In this document: piece by piece, positions 62,331-64,000 of the stretch
Position numbering within the stretch: the stretch's first letter is position 1
Layout of the letters: each line of letters opens with the position of its first letter
DNA from: Apilactobacillus kunkeei DSM 12361 = ATCC 700308
Lineage (GTDB): Bacteria; Bacillota; Bacilli; Lactobacillales; Lactobacillaceae
Assembly (NCBI RefSeq): GCF_001281265.1
Contig: NZ_JXDB01000007.1
Coordinates: forward strand, 1 to 64,000
DNA: 64,000 nt
Reading direction: 5' to 3'
The notes under the pieces: model-generated
What the model was told of the DNA's origin: nothing
What the model saw: only the letters and a program-made list of their open reading frames with translations
Database searches by the model: none
Position numbers and translations under genes: made by a program

Positions 62331-63883
62331 TTTCCAACCATGATGATAAAGTTTCAAAGACAGTAAGCAGCAATCGAAGATGGTTTTCTCTTAAATGGAA
62401 ATGGTCAATTGGATCAGCAATTATAATTTTTGTAATTCTATCAATTTTTTCTTTTTTGATTTACAACCGTTTTTCTGATGTCTTATTACACCAGGAGAAC
62501 TCACGTACTATTGAATCGGATGTAACGATATCAAATCGATTAAGAACGATTAATCGATCATTGGATGAAAAGACAGTTAGTTCTGCTTTAAATCCAAATA
62601 GTGGTTTTAGGGACGGCAACCCTAATAATGAAATGTCGACAGACGTTTATTCTGATTCTATTTATACTAACTTATTTAGTAAGGATATCGTGGTTAGTGT
62701 ATACAATAAGAATTCAGACCAAATCTTCTCATCGAAGAAGTCGCCAAAAAAGATTTACAATTTCAAACCGGTAGATAGCCGTAAAACGGTTATTACCAAG
62801 AACTCAGGTAAGACAATCTTAGTTTTAGATTCACCGATTTATTCTGCCAAGACGCATGAATTAATTGGTTATCTAAGAGTAGTTGATTCAATGTCTGACT
62901 ACAATTTGTACATTAACAAATTAGCCGGAATTTTATTTGTAATTTTAATTATTGGTATCTTCTTCTCTGCTGCATTGTCGTACTTTCTATCATCATACAT
63001 GCTTCGTCCAATCAAGATTATCTCTAACACCATTCATAGTGTTAAAGAATCTCCGGAAACGGACAGTCGTGTGCCTAAGTTGACTCAAAATGACGAGTTG
63101 ACTGACTTAGGGGACTTGTTCAATGATATGATTGATACAATGCAAAGATACATTGATCAACAACAACAATTCGTTGAAGATGTTTCCCATGAATTAAGAA
63201 CTCCGGTAGCTGTAATTCAGGGACACTTAGACATGCTTTCTCGTTGGGGAAAGGATGACCCTGAAGTCCTAGATGAATCAATTAAATCTTCAATCTACGA
63301 AATTAATCGTATGAAGAGTTTAGTTCAAGAAATGTTAGACCTTTCTCGTGCTGAACAAGTTGAAATCAACTATGGAAACAAGACAACGGATGTTCAAGAT
63401 GTTGTTCATCAACAATACAATGATTTCCAAATGATTCACCCTGATTACAAGTTCATCTTAGATGATGATATTGGGGAAGAAACAATCATTCAAATTTACC
63501 GTAATCACTTGGAACAAATCTTGATTATCTTGTTAGACAATGCTGTTAAGTATTCTAAACAAAGAAAGGAAATTCATATTTCGCTTTCTCGTAAGTATCG
63601 TTATGTTGATATTGCGGTTCAAGATTTTGGTGAAGGATTAAGCCAAGAAAGCATCGATAAAATCTTTAACAGATTCTACCGTGTTGATAAGGCTAGAAGC
63701 CGTAACCAAGGTGGTAATGGTTTAGGACTTTCAATCGCTAAGCGTTTGGTAGAGGCCTATAACGGTAAAATAAATGTTGAAAGTTCATCGGGATATGGAT
63801 CAATCTTTACAATTTCATTCCCAATCCTTTCAAAGGATAAGATTGAACATTTGAAACAACTAGATATGAATACTAAGCAATAA
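62327..63883 (+). CDS. Sensor histidine kinase (ArlS/CovS/LisK-like)
   Basis: A 518-residue membrane kinase paired with the regulator upstream. Helix 1 is at about residues 27-47, an extracellular domain of about 150 residues follows, helix 2 is at about 199-222, then a HAMP domain. His288 lies in FVEDVSHELRTPVAV, and the ATPase domain has LLDNAVKYSK, DFGEGLS and GNGLGLS. The signal sensed cannot be inferred. The ATG overlaps the regulator stop. Confidence 0.92.
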   Translation: MISNHDDKVSKTVSSNRRWFSLKWKWSIGSAIIIFVILSIFSFLIYNRFSDVLLHQENSRTIESDVTISNRLRTINRSLDEKTVSSALNPNSGFRDGNPNNEMSTDVYSDSIYTNLFSKDIVVSVYNKNSDQIFSSKKSPKKIYNFKPVDSRKTVITKNSGKTILVLDSPIYSAKTHELIGYLRVVDSMSDYNLYINKLAGILFVILIIGIFFSAALSYFLSSYMLRPIKIISNTIHSVKESPETDSRVPKLTQNDELTDLGDLFNDMIDTMQRYIDQQQQFVEDVSHELRTPVAVIQGHLDMLSRWGKDDPEVLDESIKSSIYEINRMKSLVQEMLDLSRAEQVEINYGNKTTDVQDVVHQQYNDFQMIHPDYKFILDDDIGEETIIQIYRNHLEQILIILLDNAVKYSKQRKEIHISLSRKYRYVDIAVQDFGEGLSQESIDKIFNRFYRVDKARSRNQGGNGLGLSIAKRLVEAYNGKINVESSSGYGSIFTISFPILSKDKIEHLKQLDMNTKQ

Positions 63884-63888
63884 GCGCA

Positions 63889-63922
63889 AAAAAAGCACCG
63901 CAATTAAGCAGTGCTTTTTTTG
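63889..63922. terminator. Terminator after the kinase gene
   Basis: AAAAAGCAC-C-GC and GC-A-GTGCTTTTT pair with one mismatch, with A- and T-runs on both sides. It can serve the reverse-strand gene at the right edge too. Confidence 0.88.
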
Positions 63923-63925
63923 TGT

Positions 63926-64000
63926 TTATTTATTGTTTTGATGTTTGTATACCAAACCAAATGGAACTAAGTTTTCATTACCTTCTTTAATACGTTGAAT
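63926..64000 (-). CDS. C-terminal end of an unidentified reverse-strand gene (partial)
   Basis: The last 24 codons of a gene that continues beyond the window. It reads IQRIKEGNENLVPFGLVYKH and ends QNNK with TAA at 63926-63928, right after the shared terminator. I cannot assign a family from this fragment. Confidence 0.65.
   Translation of the reverse strand: MQRIKEGNENLVPFGLVYKHQNNK

Overview
The window is a gene-dense, AT-rich stretch of a Firmicutes chromosome that reads as a member of the Lactobacillaceae. The evidence is an SMK-box (SAM-III) leader in front of metK, tRNA-dependent T-box leaders on leuS, argS and thrS, a PepV dipeptidase, an L-2-hydroxyisocaproate dehydrogenase, and an L-Lys/D-Asp type peptidoglycan gene set. 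The low GC and small intergenic gaps would fit the Apilactobacillus/Fructilactobacillus group, but that genus-level guess is inference. I see no phage, insertion sequence, CRISPR array or recognisable defence island. Most of the window is conserved core genome, with a somewhat more accessory patch at about 13.5-18.1 kb.

Layout. 1-1142: twelve tRNA genes (Asn, Ser, Glu, Val, Asp, Phe, Tyr, Trp, His, Gln, Cys, Leu) and a terminator, probably the tail of an rRNA operon lying upstream. 1.2-12.9 kb: metK, a DHA2-type exporter, mnmM (reverse), leuS, a MurJ-type lipid II flippase, a DUF1275 membrane protein, nnrD (reverse), pepV and a deoxynucleoside kinase (reverse). 13.0-18.1 kb: mscL (reverse), a secreted S53 (sedolisin/kumamolisin) protease, an unknown 112-residue protein and a short UvrA-like ATPase. 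18.3-23.8 kb: an operon asnB-like, murE, D-aspartate ligase and aspartate racemase, which together would build and amidate the D-Asp cross-bridge. 23.8-29.8 kb: YisL-like membrane protein, L-hydroxyacid dehydrogenase, DUF2187 protein, tRNA-Gly(CCC) directly upstream of the argS T-box, argS and a class A PBP. 29.8-37.3 kb: yhaO-yhaN, prsA, a YtxH-like protein, hit and ecsAB. 37.4-44.4 kb: trmB, a small unlisted reverse-strand gene, ytpP, ytpR, sftA, murC and a Bax-inhibitor-1 protein. 44.4-51.3 kb: polA-mutM-coaE-nrdR-dnaB-dnaI. 51.3-55.0 kb: thrS and infC-rpmI-rplT with an L20 leader. 55.1-61.4 kb: the yqeG-yqeH-yhbY-nadD-yqeK-rsfS-yqeM-tmcAL cluster and yceD-rpmF. 61.6-63.9 kb: an OmpR-type two-component system. 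The right edge holds the last 24 codons of a reverse-strand gene.

How the genes work together. Cell-wall synthesis is strongly represented: murE, murC, the flippase, the class A PBP, and the D-Asp ligase, racemase and amidase. Translation is the second theme: three T-box controlled synthetases, ribosomal proteins and IF3, tRNA modification enzymes (mnmM, trmB, tmcAL) and ribosome assembly factors. Replication and segregation form the third (polA, dnaB, dnaI, sftA, nrdR).

The observations most worth a second look are these: the compact D-Asp cross-bridge operon with a 13-bp inverted repeat upstream; a tRNA-Gly(CCC) with a C at T-loop position 55 that appears to share a transcript with the argS T-box; several stop codons placed inside terminator hairpin loops or palindromes; a small conserved-looking gene with no ATG, GTG or TTG start; the AUU/AUA start of infC; and a DnaI with no cysteines in its N-terminal domain. 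I did not find a convincing new multi-gene system.
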